From Symsagittifera roscoffensis (Eukaryota; Xenacoelomorpha; Acoela; Convolutidae): a stretch of DNA of 64,000 nt. The translations under genes were made by a program, and so were the position numbers. The notes below the pieces were generated by a model. The model was not told the origin of the DNA and searched no databases. It saw only the letters and a list, made by a program, of their open reading frames with translations. Below, piece after piece: positions 51,583 to 61,989 of this stretch (its first letter is position 1; each line of letters opens with the position of its first letter). Where the stretch lies: the NCBI RefSeq assembly GCF_963678635.1, contig NC_087065.1, forward strand, positions 73,665,345 to 73,729,344. The letters run 5' to 3'.

Positions 51583-53324
51583 GTCAGATTGCGATGCAAC
51601 AAAGAGAACGCCTGCAGCGCCTTCAGCCTCAGGCAGCTGAGATGTGGCCTCAGAAACCTGAAGAACAGGAAGAGCCCGGGACATGACGAGATCAGCAACG
51701 AAATCCTGAAACATCTTCCCCAGCCGCAGAGGAAACCCTCCTCCATCTGATAAACCACTCCTGGGACTCTGGCAACACTCCCCACGGTCGGAGAAGGGCA
51801 ATTATCATACCCATCTTCAAAGGGAAAGGGAAGGCCATGGAGAAACCCAGCAGCTACCGACCAGTCGCACTCACTAGCTGCACCGCGAAGCTGGCGGAAC
51901 GTCTCGTCGCCACCCGCCTCGTCTACCACCTGGAGTCGAAGAAGAAACTGGCCCCTTGCCAAGCTGGCTTTCGTAGAGGCAGAAGCACCGAAGAACAGCT
52001 AGCGAGAGTGACCCAAGATATCTTCGACGGCCTAGAGGCCAAGGAACCTCGCCGTGCCGCCCTCGTCTTGCTAGACTTCAGCCGTGCCTACGACAAGACG
52101 TGGAAGGCAGCCCTCTACGTGAAGCTGAAGGACCTAGAGGTGCCGACGTGCATGATCCACTGGATCAAAGGCTTCCTAGCCGACAGACGAGCTAGGGTGC
52201 GCTGGAATGACACCCTCAGTAAGGATCGTATCTTCAGGGAGGGACTACCACAAGGATCCGTCCTGGCACCAGCGCTGTGGCTTTGTTATTGCAACGACAT
52301 CTGGCAGACAGTCCATGACAGAGCCCCGGACTGTGGCCTCAGCCTCTTTGCCGATGACACTGCACTGGTTGCCTCCGACCGAGAGCTTAAGAAATGCGTC
52401 ACCAAGCTTCAACCGGCCCTGGACGCGGTCACCGAGTGGTGCTGCCGCTCGAAAGTCCACCTTGCACAGTACAAAGACGCGGCCGAAAGCAAGTGCTGCT
52501 ACACTTTGTTCACGCTAGATCCAGCGGAGAACAACAATAAGACCAAGCTCTCTTTCACCCTCGCCGATCACCCAGTGAAGTTCGAGAAAACCCCTACCTT
52601 CCTGGGGCTGAAACTAGACTGCCAGCTGACATTTGCCGCACACGCTGAAGATGTCAAGAAACGGATGGCAAAGAGACGCAACGGCCTTGCTGCCATAGGT
52701 AGACGGTCTGTCGGGACCTCCCAACACAACCTCAGAGCAGCCTATATCGCCACCACCCGCGCGGTCGCGGACTACTCTTCTGCAGTCTGGATGAACCATG
52801 CCCAGCCATCGACCCGTAAAGCCGTAGAAGCTGCTCAAAACAAGTGTGCTAGAGTAATAACAGGATGCATCTGACTCACCAACGAGAAAGCCCTTCTCGC
52901 CTGCGCCGACCTCCCGCCTCTCCGCCAAGTCGCTCAAGAGAGGCGTCGGTGCTCCGCGAGCGCCTACTCCGCATCCCCGACGACGTCCCAGCGCACAAGA
53001 CTGCCAAAGCCTGGGTACAACCAAGACTAAAAAGCCGGACCCATGAATCCTGGAAGAGGAACAACGACCACGAGCCAGATGACACCGACACCCTCAGGAC
53101 ACACCGAGGCTGCTGGAGGAGAATCGCGACAGAGATAGACTGTATTGCCGAGCTGGACAGCTTCCCCCGCGAACAGATTAGTTGCCAAATTGCTCCTTGG
53201 ACACTGTACCAATCGGAGACCTTCTTCAGCCTTGACTTGGCAGACAGAGACATCAAGAAGGAGAAGTGCGACTCCCAAGTCTCCATCACCAATGACCTAC
53301 TGGATCCCCTACTGGAAGGATGAC
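51583..53324 (+). pseudogene. Broken non-LTR retrotransposon (LINE) reverse transcriptase, 5'-truncated
   Basis: GC-rich insert in AT-rich DNA. The first frame (to ~51715) gives LRNLKNRKSPGHDEISNEIL, the start of a LINE RT. After a frameshift the main frame reads AIIIPIFKGKGK then SSYRPVALTSC, FRRGRSTEEQL, LLDFSRAYD, GLPQGSVLAP and FADDTALVAS, the catalytic FADD box at ~52348. An in-frame TGA at 52872-52874 is followed by readable sequence (LTNEKALLACADLPPL), then another shift near 52950 into RLLRIPDDVPAHKTA. The order fits the Jockey/I/Ingi-like branch of LINEs. No endonuclease domain or poly-A end is seen, and the sequence runs into the assembly gap. At least two frameshifts and one stop make it dead. 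Confidence 0.88.
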
Positions 53325-53524
53325 NNNNNNNNNNNNNNNNNNNNNNNNNNNNNNNNNNNNNNNNNNNNNNNNNNNNNNNNNNNNNNNNNNNNNNNNNNNN
53401 NNNNNNNNNNNNNNNNNNNNNNNNNNNNNNNNNNNNNNNNNNNNNNNNNNNNNNNNNNNNNNNNNNNNNNNNNNNNNNNNNNNNNNNNNNNNNNNNNNNN
53501 NNNNNNNNNNNNNNNNNNNNNNNN
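53325..53524. other. Assembly gap (200 Ns)
   Basis: Exactly 200 unknown bases, probably a placeholder of arbitrary length. GC-rich LINE sequence lies on the left and AT-rich DNA on the right, so the 3' end of the LINE is probably lost in it. Confidence 0.99.
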
Positions 53525-53760
53525 TTCAAGTCACTTGTAAGACTTCGTCCAGAATAGAAAAATTCAGTGAAATGACTTCAACAGAACCAAAGGTTTTTTT
53601 GGTTATTTTGGCAAACTATTTTCATCTGCTTAAAATGTTTTTTGAATTTTCTTACCATGTTGTTCAGATTTGATGGCTTTTTTAGCCAATCAGATTCAAC
53701 CACAATAATTTAAGTTCAAGATGTAGAAGTACTGTTTTTTGTACCTTGGTCGTTAAGGAA

Positions 53761-53808
53761 GAGTCGGAACGTTTCAGGCTTTGACTCGAACGATACGAGC
53801 AGTCTTGT
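53761..53808 (+). repeat. Isolated copy of the ~45-nt hairpin motif
   Basis: 'gagtcggaacgtttcaggc' followed by 'cgatacgagcagtcttg' matches the motif seen at 24978, 25133 and 29647, with a few extra bases in the middle. The flanks show little of the rest of the family. Confidence 0.6.
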
Positions 53809-53809
53809 T

Positions 53810-55060
53810 TTCATATCTTATGAAATGTTTGTTTCAGAGATATTCTATTAGCTTAGCAACTATATTTGTTCAAAATTTCTGTTGGATTTTTTTTGGACAG
53901 AAATTATTTTCTGAACAACATCAAATAAAGCAGACTGATTGCAGTGGGCTAGGAAAGAAGGTTATTACTTTAAGTTTAAATGTGTGAATTAAATATTTTT
54001 TGATTACTAAAAAAAGTAGCTCATTTAAAAAATGCAAATCTTTTTGTGAATTGCAAACTTTGTTGAAAGATTTGTATGGTTTAAAACTTCAAATCGCCGC
54101 TAGGAAGGAAGAAGAAAATCTGGAAAAATTGGTCTTATTCCATTCCGTAACTATGACAAGAAAAAGCGACCATGTACAAGATGAAAATTGTTACTTTTTC
54201 TGTTACATTCAGTCAAAGTCATTTATGAAAGGAGCGATGTATTTTTCCGTAGAATTGCAAATGCAGAATTTTCCGTAGGTTTCCTTTTTTTGTAGAATTG
54301 GAAATGCGCTTTTTTTGGGAAAATTTATCCGAAAAGTTTGCAGGGTCGTTTTCTGAAATATTGTATAATTTCAAAAAAAACTGCGAATTAAAACTAAAAG
54401 GAAATGAATACTTCCAATATTGAGTTTTGGTTGAAGGAAACTAATACGCAGAAAAAAAATGGGAAACTTGAAAAGACGAAACCGCCGAGTAGATTTAATT
54501 TGATGCGTCCAAAGTAAGAAACAAACTTATAGGTAAATTGGCTTCAATTGCGCTTGAAGTATCAGATTTTAAAAATGTTATCTAAGCCGCACGAGGGTGC
54601 GTAAGATATTTTTATTGTTTTGGATAGATAAACTTTGTCATAAAATGACTTGCTGGTTGCTTACTTTTTTAAGTACTTAAAACGCATAGTTAAATGTACT
54701 GACCGTATGACCGCATTAGCTAAAATAGAACTTAATGTTTTTGATTGAGGAAAATAAAGAAGCATTACCAATCGATTCAACTTGAATCAAAAAATAAAAA
54801 AAAGAAAAATCTATTATGCTACAAGTTAAGTAAATCTTTTTTTTCAAACTCATTCCATTTTTATGCATAAATTTTTGGTCCGACTTTTTTTATCATTCGG
54901 TTAAACTCTAAAAACTAGTTTTTGTTTGAGCAGCGTGGGTTAAAAAAATCTCGATGTTTTGAGTTTTGCTACTAAGCTTGGCCTTAAAAACGATGATTAG
55001 CAGCATATTCAGAGAGAACTTCTCAACTTTTATGCTATAGAGTTGGGAGACCTCCGTAAA
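53810..55060. other. AT-rich stretch without recognisable genes
   Basis: No recognisable coding region. The 92-codon frame at 54000-54278 has a somewhat protein-like composition (LLKDLYGLKLQIAARKEEE) but no ATG start at its listed beginning and no known motif. Confidence 0.45.
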
Positions 55061-55064
55061 AACA

Positions 55065-55770
55065 CTATTAGAATGGGAGTCAGGCTTATTCAAAAACAAT
55101 TTTCATGCTCCTGTGGAGTTTTCCGAAGGTGAAATACCTATTTCATAGTTCATTTTCAAGCCTCGATAAAATGGGTGTCATGGTTTTTTAACGACAATTT
55201 TTTGCTCCCAACTGAAAATGCTTGAGAACTTTCTGAAGTTGAAACACTAGTTTCTTTTTGACAATTAAGCTAGCATAAAATGGGTGTCATGTTTTTCAGG
55301 GGCAGTTTTTATACTCTTATTTCAAATGGTTCAAGAATTTTTTGAAGGTGAAATACTAGTTTCATTGTCCAGCTTCATGTTACCATAAGTGGGTGTCAGA
55401 CTTCTTAGTTTTCATGATCTTATTTTTAAAATGCTCGTGACTATTTCTGCAGGTTAAATGATAAATTTCATCGTTCATACTCAAGCCACCATAGAACCTG
55501 AGTCAGGTGTTTTCAACAGCAGTTTTTGTGCTCCTAACTAAAAATCCTAGAAAAGTTTACTGAGGGTGAAATACTAATTTCATCGCAAAGATTAAGTTAC
55601 CATAGAATGGGTGTCAGCTTTTTTAGCGGCAATTTTTATGATCCTATTTCAATACTTGGTAAAATACTTATTTCATAGATCATAATTAAAACACCATAGA
55701 ACGGGAGTCAGATGTGTACAACGGCAGTTTTTGTGCTCCTAACTTAAAATGTTTGTGTGAGTTTTTCCGA
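55065..55770 (+). repeat. Tandem array of ~105-118-bp units, subterminal to the transposon
   Basis: About seven diverged units, each containing 'ccatagaatgggtgtcag', 'cggcagtttttgtgctcctaa', 'gaaggtgaaatacta' and 'tttcat.gttca'. Starts lie near 55068, 55166, 55276, 55388, 55495, 55610 and 55705. The last units reappear at 60782-61070 before the second transposon copy. Subterminal repeats are a known feature of CACTA transposons, where they bind element proteins. Confidence 0.7.
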
Positions 55771-55879
55771 AGGTGTTTTTGCTTTAAGCTGTTTTTTCAA
55801 CAGCTGTATTCATGCTCCTTTTTTGTAGATGAATTTTTATTCCTGTCGAAATTGAGAAAAAACTAACCTGAGGTATACT

Positions 55880-56430
55880 AGCTCAGTGTGATGCACGAAT
55901 TGTAGAGGAATTCATTGAAACAGGTGGTCGACCAGCTTAAGTTGCTAGTCGCCTTCAATCAGAACGCAGTAAGTGCATGAAAGATGAAATTTTGTGGAAA
56001 AACTCTTACGAAGTGTTGACGGATGCCTCTAAAAAACTCGGTAGTCAACTCAAAATTGATCAAGAAAACTACGGTTGATACATACTTGTGTATATACGGA
56101 CAGCAACATTGAAAAGTAAAACTGTTCTCACCGATGATCCGAAAGGTTTTTCTGCGGCTTATTGCAAATGATGCTCGTGATCTTTCAATAATTCGTAAAA
56201 TCAGTGACGCTTCGCAATTGTTTTTGATGCTGGGACCTGTTAAGTTCAATAACTCTGACTGCGAACCCAACTGTGAGTACAAATTCTCGAGTTTGGATAC
56301 TTTTGTCGTACGAATCCAAGTCTTAAAGCCTATACGAACCAATGAAAAAATTTTTGTTAAATATGGTCTTGAATTTTTGACGTTTCCGAATGTAAATGTC
56401 CAACATGCGTAGAGACTAACAGAAGACGCT
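55880..56430 (+). pseudogene. SET domain (SUV4-20-like) pseudogene, copy 1
   Basis: An N-terminal part (ASRLQSERS, then LTDASKKLGSQLKID) is interrupted by TAA (55938) and TGA (56076). The SET core follows: SQLFLMLGPVKFNNSDCEPNCEY (NSDCEPNC at about 56251-56274), then VRIQVLKPIRTNEKIFVKYG. This matches the layout of SET methyltransferases, and GP.xFxNxDCxPNC is closest to SUV4-20/KMT5 in my memory. One base is missing at about 56376; in the other frame the text resumes as SECKCPTC, a post-SET zinc-binding cluster (56384-56407). The family methylates histone lysines with S-adenosylmethionine. This copy cannot make an intact protein. Confidence 0.7.
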
Positions 56431-56734
56431 CCATTTGAAGCGAGTTTGATTAACTTGTCTCCATCTGCCTCAAAATATGACACTGACTGTCAAACCCAAC
56501 AAGTAGAAAAAAAAGAATTTTCTCAAAAAGCTATAGAGCCTGAGATTGAAATAAATGCAGAAACACTCAAACTTAATAGTGGCAAAAAATGCCGGAGGCT
56601 TACAATTAAAAAAAAACTCAAGCAGTATAACGAGTTGGTTGGATCTTTTGTCATGTACAGTGCGTTACGTAGCATTAGTTCCACATCAGTTCCTGTCTAG
56701 GAAGGCCCAAATAAAGAGCTGTTTCATTCTCGCG

Positions 56735-58722
56735 ATTGCGGAAACAAGCTGGGGGAGCCCGAAAAAAACCAAAACAAAAAGAAATTTTGGAGTCGGAGTT
56801 TTCGATTTCAGACGAACTCAGTTTCCTCCAAGTTTTCGACGTCAAGTCACCAGTTCTCCGCTTCCCCAAGCTGAAATACTTTGTCTTCCGTCAAACGAAT
56901 TAGATTTTTGAAAATTCTTATATTGTACCTAACGAAAAAATCGTGTTCCAATGGAGCATTCCTTTTAATACGAACTCAACTTGTAGCAAAAACAACGTTG
57001 CAATTTGAATTCGATCATATGCAAGTTTTTTTTAAACTGTCAGATACCGCAATATATGATCTCTGTCAGTTATTGAACTATGTTCTGCCTCAGCCAAAAA
57101 TGCTCAATTCTGGTTACAATTTGATAAGCAATGCGAAGAAGCACTTAGAAGATCTTACATCTAAGTCAGACCTTGATAAGTCGTGCAATAACTTTTATAT
57201 TCTGAAATTAGACTTTCTGTTGAAGGAAATTGTCTCGAGAAAAACCAAATGAAACTTAAAATGTAAATCAAGAAATGTAAATGTCTACTGTGATTTTCCA
57301 GTTAGTAAGTTATCAGAAAACGAAACAGAAAAGTTTTGAAGTTAAGAGTTGTTCTTTTAGTGGCCGATCTCCTGGCTAAGCCAGATATTTTGAACATGTA
57401 CCACCATAATGGCTTCTATGGTTTACTTATTGTACCCATCCGGGTTTTACTATGGGGCGCAGTCACTGCTACTACCCAACCAAAATTAAAACTAGAGGAG
57501 ATGTTCGTAAAATGGAATTCAGAATCCATGAAACGGAATTGAACGAAATCTATGTGCAAGAAGCTGAACATCAGGCGAGAATCCGGAATTCAAAATTAAA
57601 TGTCGTTGGCTGCAAAAGAAGGAGTGCTTTTTCCGTTCTAATTGAAAGTAACTATTGTTTTGTGGGCTCTCAGTTTTTCTTAACTAGTAATTGTTATGAA
57701 TATATCGATTTTCAAAATCTTTCAATTCATACTGATTTGTTCAGTTTAAATTAGATCGTTTTGCTAGCTGTTCATTAGAAGACTGTTTTGTCTGAAACGT
57801 TTTTTTTCTTCGGTTTTTAGGTCTGCCGTTGGATGCAACAGTGGATAATATGCACTGTGTTTTGTTGGGTGTCTTTACTGGTCTCCTGTCACGACTCTAC
57901 AAAGAAATTTCGAAAAAGAACCAAAAAAGGTCGATCAAATGTGTGACTCTTGTCAGCTCAGAGAGAGTTAGTTGTACCAAGTTCGCTTCAAAGCAAACAA
58001 GTATTTTAAATTTCTTTTCTTTTTTTCACCAATCCTTTTTCATGAAAAACTTCCGTCCGACCCTTTGGTGTGTGAAAATTAGCTAAAGTTTTCTTTCGGA
58101 GTTTGACTTCTGCTCAAATCCAGTGGAGGTGATCATGTTGATCTTGCTGAGACGCTGCTTTAAAGTTTTTCTGACAAAACAGTGAACGTTCTTAATTCCG
58201 TTAAGTGCGAGGCTATCAACATGGACAGCTTGCGTCATTTAGGTGATCATTTAGAAGTTTTGGTGCTTTGTTTGTTTACTCTGCGATGGCGTTAGGAAAA
58301 ATGGCTTCTGATAGCCATGACTTCAATCAATTAATTTGCCGTAGATATCTAGAACTTCGATATTTGCTAAACGCTGAATTAGAATCAGACAGCATTGTTT
58401 TTTTTGTACACAGAAATGGTCAGTAAAAAATCTGAAATGGATCGAGAAGTTATTTAATAGAGATGTAATTGAATCAAAATTAGTCCAAGCAGCAAGTATT
58501 CTATACAAAAATTGCAAAATTTTCTCAATCTGCTTCGAGGTAGCTATGCTCTTCGACTCAACTTGCTGTGCGAGAAATTCTGCGGTGCCAAATATTTACG
58601 CTTCGCTAATGGATTGCGGGGTAAAAACGAATGAACAGATTCAGTACTTCGTGGCGTTCAGTGATAGCGAATTGAAATTTCCTTTCAAAAAAATTTTTGA
58701 TGTCATATCAGAATATCTGTGA
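56735..58722 (+). pseudogene. CACTA/Tnp2-like transposase pseudogene, copy 1
   Basis: Broken frames in order: KLSDTAIYDLCQLLNYVLPQP (57028-57090); RVVLLVADLLAKPDILNM (57342-57395), the VxxDxPA-type box; GFYG followed in another frame by CTHPGF; LPLDATVDNMHCVLLGV (57826-57876); in other frames GGDHVDLAETLL and SLRHLGDH (about 58227-58250); and an intact C-terminal end to TGA at 58720-58722. A strong acceptor (cggtttttag, ending 57820) before LPLDA suggests the original gene had an intron. The N-(F/Y)GC-C, DxMHxVLLGV and HSLxHLxDD boxes are those of Tnp2-type transposases. A deletion removed the STDG box. Confidence 0.75.
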
Positions 58723-58850
58723 TACTCCCGAGCTAAGGTTGAAGTAATTCCTCCAGGTGGAAACAGCATCAAAAACTGAATTAATAGACATCAGTATCTT
58801 CAAAAAACAAGCATGCATAAAAATGTCTACTGAAAGTTGTCTTGCCGTTC

Positions 58851-58900
58851 TTCCTCGTTTTCTTGATGCATAAAGAAAACGAGGAAAAACGAGGAAACGA
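58851..58900. repeat. 12-bp perfect hairpin followed by GAGGAAAC repeats
   Basis: 'ttcctcgttttc' (58851-58862) and its exact complement (58875-58886) enclose a 12-base loop. Two further 'aacgagga' repeats follow directly. It lies about 130 bases after the transposase stop and could be a terminator-like or terminal structure of the transposon; the function is unknown. Confidence 0.7.
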
Positions 58901-59162
58901 GGAAGATCTCTAGTAGCTTGGTGAAACAATTTAATTTTCTAATCTACTATAATGATTTTCATCTTAATTAAATCTAATTTGATTGAGCATGTTGCTTCGG
59001 AAGCAGTAACTATTTGCAAAAAAATCTTTCAATTGACTCCATTCTTTTCATTTGAGTTGAGTGTTTCCATGAAAGTTGACTGTTCTCATTTTAAACTTTT
59101 TAAAAATGTGATATGGTTTTTGACCTAATTGAAACAACTTTAAATTTTATGATTTTTAAATT

Positions 59163-60560
59163 CTTGAAGTAATACTTCAAGCTCTTGTTTGAAAAGAAAA
59201 GAGATCTTCTTTAAGTCGACCTTCTAATTTAAACCTATTTAAAATTATGCTGCTGTTTATCCCTTCAAATTGTGTTTTTGAATCTTTTGCAATCAAAAAT
59301 TCCAGATTCATTGCTGAATCAATTGTTAAATTTGAGTTCCCTTCAATGCTGAAAAATTTTTCGTAACAATTTTTCCCTCTCCGCATTTTCTTGGAACAAA
59401 AAAAAAAAACTCAATATGATTATACCACAACAAGTCTTTCTCTTTTTTGAACTTAAACTCCCCTACCAGTCGAAGTGTAACATAGTTTTTTGACTAACAC
59501 AAACACCATGTGCAGGATCTATAAGAATTTGATTATTTTTTACTGTCACATCTAATATATTTGTTGCAGCCTTGAAGTACTGACTTCAGCGGTTTTTTGA
59601 AAAAAAACACCTTTTAAGGTAAAGATTCAATTATAAAACTTTTTTAAAGCCAAGCGTCATTACAAACCTAATTATAATTATGCTGTCGTTCATCGCCCCA
59701 AGTTATTTTTTGAAAATCTTTTGCAATCAATGAAATTTGAGGTTAATTGCTAAATCAATTGACAATTTTGAGTTAATTTTCAATGCTAAAAGTTTACTTC
59801 ATCATAGTTTTTCCCTCTCTGCTTCTTTTGGAGGAAACAATAAAATTGAATATGATTAAATTACAACAAGGCTTTCATTTTTTGAAGTCAAACAACTCCA
59901 CCAGTCGAAGTATAACATAGTTTGCTAACTAACACAAATGACAAGTGCAGGATGTATAAGGTTTTGACTACGTTTTATTTTCCCATCAAATATAAATTTT
60001 TTAGCCTTGAAAAACTAACTTCAGCGCTCCTTTGAAAAAGGACTTTTTAAAGTCAAGCTTCAAGTCTAAACCTCTTCGTATTACGCTGCCGTTATCTCTC
60101 AAAGTTTTTTTTCGAAATTTTTGCATTAAGTGAATAACTAGTTTCATTGCCAAATCAATTCACATATTTGAGTTACTTTTAAATGCTGAAAAGCTTGCTT
60201 CATTGCAGCTTTTCCTTCTCTGCATTTTGTTTTGAAATTATAAGATTTTACCAGTCGAAATGTAGGATAGTCTGTTAACTGACACAAACGCCAAGTGAGG
60301 GATGTATAAGGTTTTGAATATGTTTTACTGTCCAATCATTTGTATTTTTTTCAATTTTTCTAAGAAAACTTGAAGCTTCACTACTACTAAACTAACATGG
60401 TTTGTTGACTACCACCAACACCAAAGGCAGGTTGTATCCTTTTTTCTCACTTGTTTTTTGCATGAAATGCTTTTAACATTATTTTTAGCCTTGAATTACT
60501 AATTTTGGCGATGCTTCGAACAAATCAGATGTTCAAATAGCGCTAAAAAAAGGATACCTT
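59163..60560 (+). repeat. Tandem array with ~0.41-0.48-kb units
   Basis: Units start near 59163, 59570, 60005 and 60489 with 'ccttgaag.actgacttcagcg'. Each runs through 'tatgctgctgtt', 'cttttgcaatcaa', 'gctgaatcaattg', 'tttttccctctctgc', 'accagtcgaagtgtaacatag' and 'acaaacaccaagtgcaggatgtataag'. The third unit contains an extra partial duplication of the last part, and the fourth is truncated. No coding frame is shared by all units. Confidence 0.8.
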
Positions 60561-61149
60561 ACAGATTGTGATTTAAATTTATAAAAGTAATCATATCTTT
60601 TTTTTTACAGTTGAATATCTTGTTCATTGGGAACAGTAATTTGCGGAATGCAAAAAAAGTTCTGGATACAAATCGATGATTAATTCCTTTCATTTAAGTT
60701 GCCATTTGATTCAAATTGATTGGTTTACATTTTATATTAATGTTTACATATTAATTGACAGGCAAGTCGGAGGAGGGGATTGCTCCCAACTTAAAATCCT
60801 AGAAAAGTTTACTGAGGGTGAAATACTAATTTCATCGTTCAAGATTAAGTTACCATAGAATGGGTGTCGGATTTTTTAGCGGCAATTTTTATGATCCTAT
60901 TTCAAAATACTTGTGAAGTTTTCTGATGGTAAAATACTTATTTCATAGATCATAATCAAAAAACCATAGAATGGGAGTCAGATGTATACAACGGCAGTTT
61001 TTGTGCTCCTGACTTAAAATGTTTGTGTGAGTTTTTCCGAAGGTGTTTTTGCTTTAAGCTGTTTTTTCAACAGCTGTATTTATGCTCCTTTTTTGTAGAT
61101 GAATTGTAATGACTGTCGAAATTGAGAAAAAAAGTAACCTGAGGTATAT

Positions 61150-61720
61150 TAGCTCAGTGTGATGCACGAATTGTAAAGGAATTTATTGAAACAGGTGGTC
61201 GACCAGCTTAAGTTGCTAGTCGCCTTCAATCAGAACGCAGTAAGCGCATTAAAGATGAAATTTTGTGGAAAAACTGTTACGAAGTTTTGACGGATGCCTC
61301 TAAAAAACTCGGTAGTCAACTCAAAATCGATCAAGATAACTACGGTTGATACAGACTTGCGTATATACGGACAGCAACATTGAAAAACAAAAATGTTCTC
61401 ACCGATGATCCGAAAGGTGTTCTGTGGCCTATTGAAAATGATGCTAGTGATCTTTCAATAATTCGTAAAATTAGTGACGCTTCGCAATTGTTTTTGATGC
61501 TGGGAATTGTTCAATAACTCTGACTGCGAACCCAACTGTGAGTACAAATTCTCGAGTTTGGATACTTTTGTCGTTCGAATCCAAGTCTTAAAGCCTATAC
61601 GAACCAATGAAAAAAATTTTGTTAAATATGGTCTTGAATTTTTGACGTTTCCGAATGTAAATGTCCAACATGCGTAGAGACTAACAGAAGACGCTCCATT
61701 TGAAGCGAGTTTGATTAACT
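61150..61720 (+). pseudogene. SET domain (SUV4-20-like) pseudogene, copy 2
   Basis: Same layout and the same two in-frame stops (TAA 61209, TGA 61347) as copy 1, and the same missing base before the post-SET cysteines. Here the stretch before the core is open (VLTDDPKGVLWPIENDASD, then SDASQLFLMLG), but a 7-base deletion then breaks the frame before NSDCEPNC. The shared lesions show that the ancestor of both copies was already defective. Confidence 0.7.
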
Positions 61721-61989
61721 TGTCTCCATCTGCCCCAAAATATGACACTGACTGGCAAACCCAACAAGTAGAAAAAAAGAATTTTCTCAAAAAGCTATAG
61801 AGCCTGAGATTGAAATAAATGCAGAAACACTCAAACTTAATAGTGGCAAAAAAATGCCGGAGGCTTACAATTAAATAAAAACTCAAGCAGTATAACGAGT
61901 TAGTTGGATCTTTTGTCATGTACAGTGCGTTACGTAGCATTAGTTCCACATCAGTTCCTGTCTAGGAAGGTCCAAATAAAGAGCTGTTT

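Larger units (their letters stand above)
55534..58722 (+). mobile_element. CACTA-like transposon unit with SET domain, copy 1 (dead)
   Basis: Colinear and highly similar to 60782-64000, including the last subterminal units. It carries a broken SET domain coding region and then a broken Tnp2-type transposase. A ~250-base segment present in copy 2 (62572-62823, with the first catalytic-type Asp) is deleted here. Terminal inverted repeats of CACTA type were not found, so the true ends are unknown. Confidence 0.75.

Noticed and set aside
52876..53540. Long ORFs spanning the N run
   Set aside because: They exist only because unknown bases carry no stops.
54000..54278. 92-codon frame with Lys/Glu/Leu-rich sequence
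   Set aside because: No ATG at its start, no motif and no second copy; not enough to call a gene.
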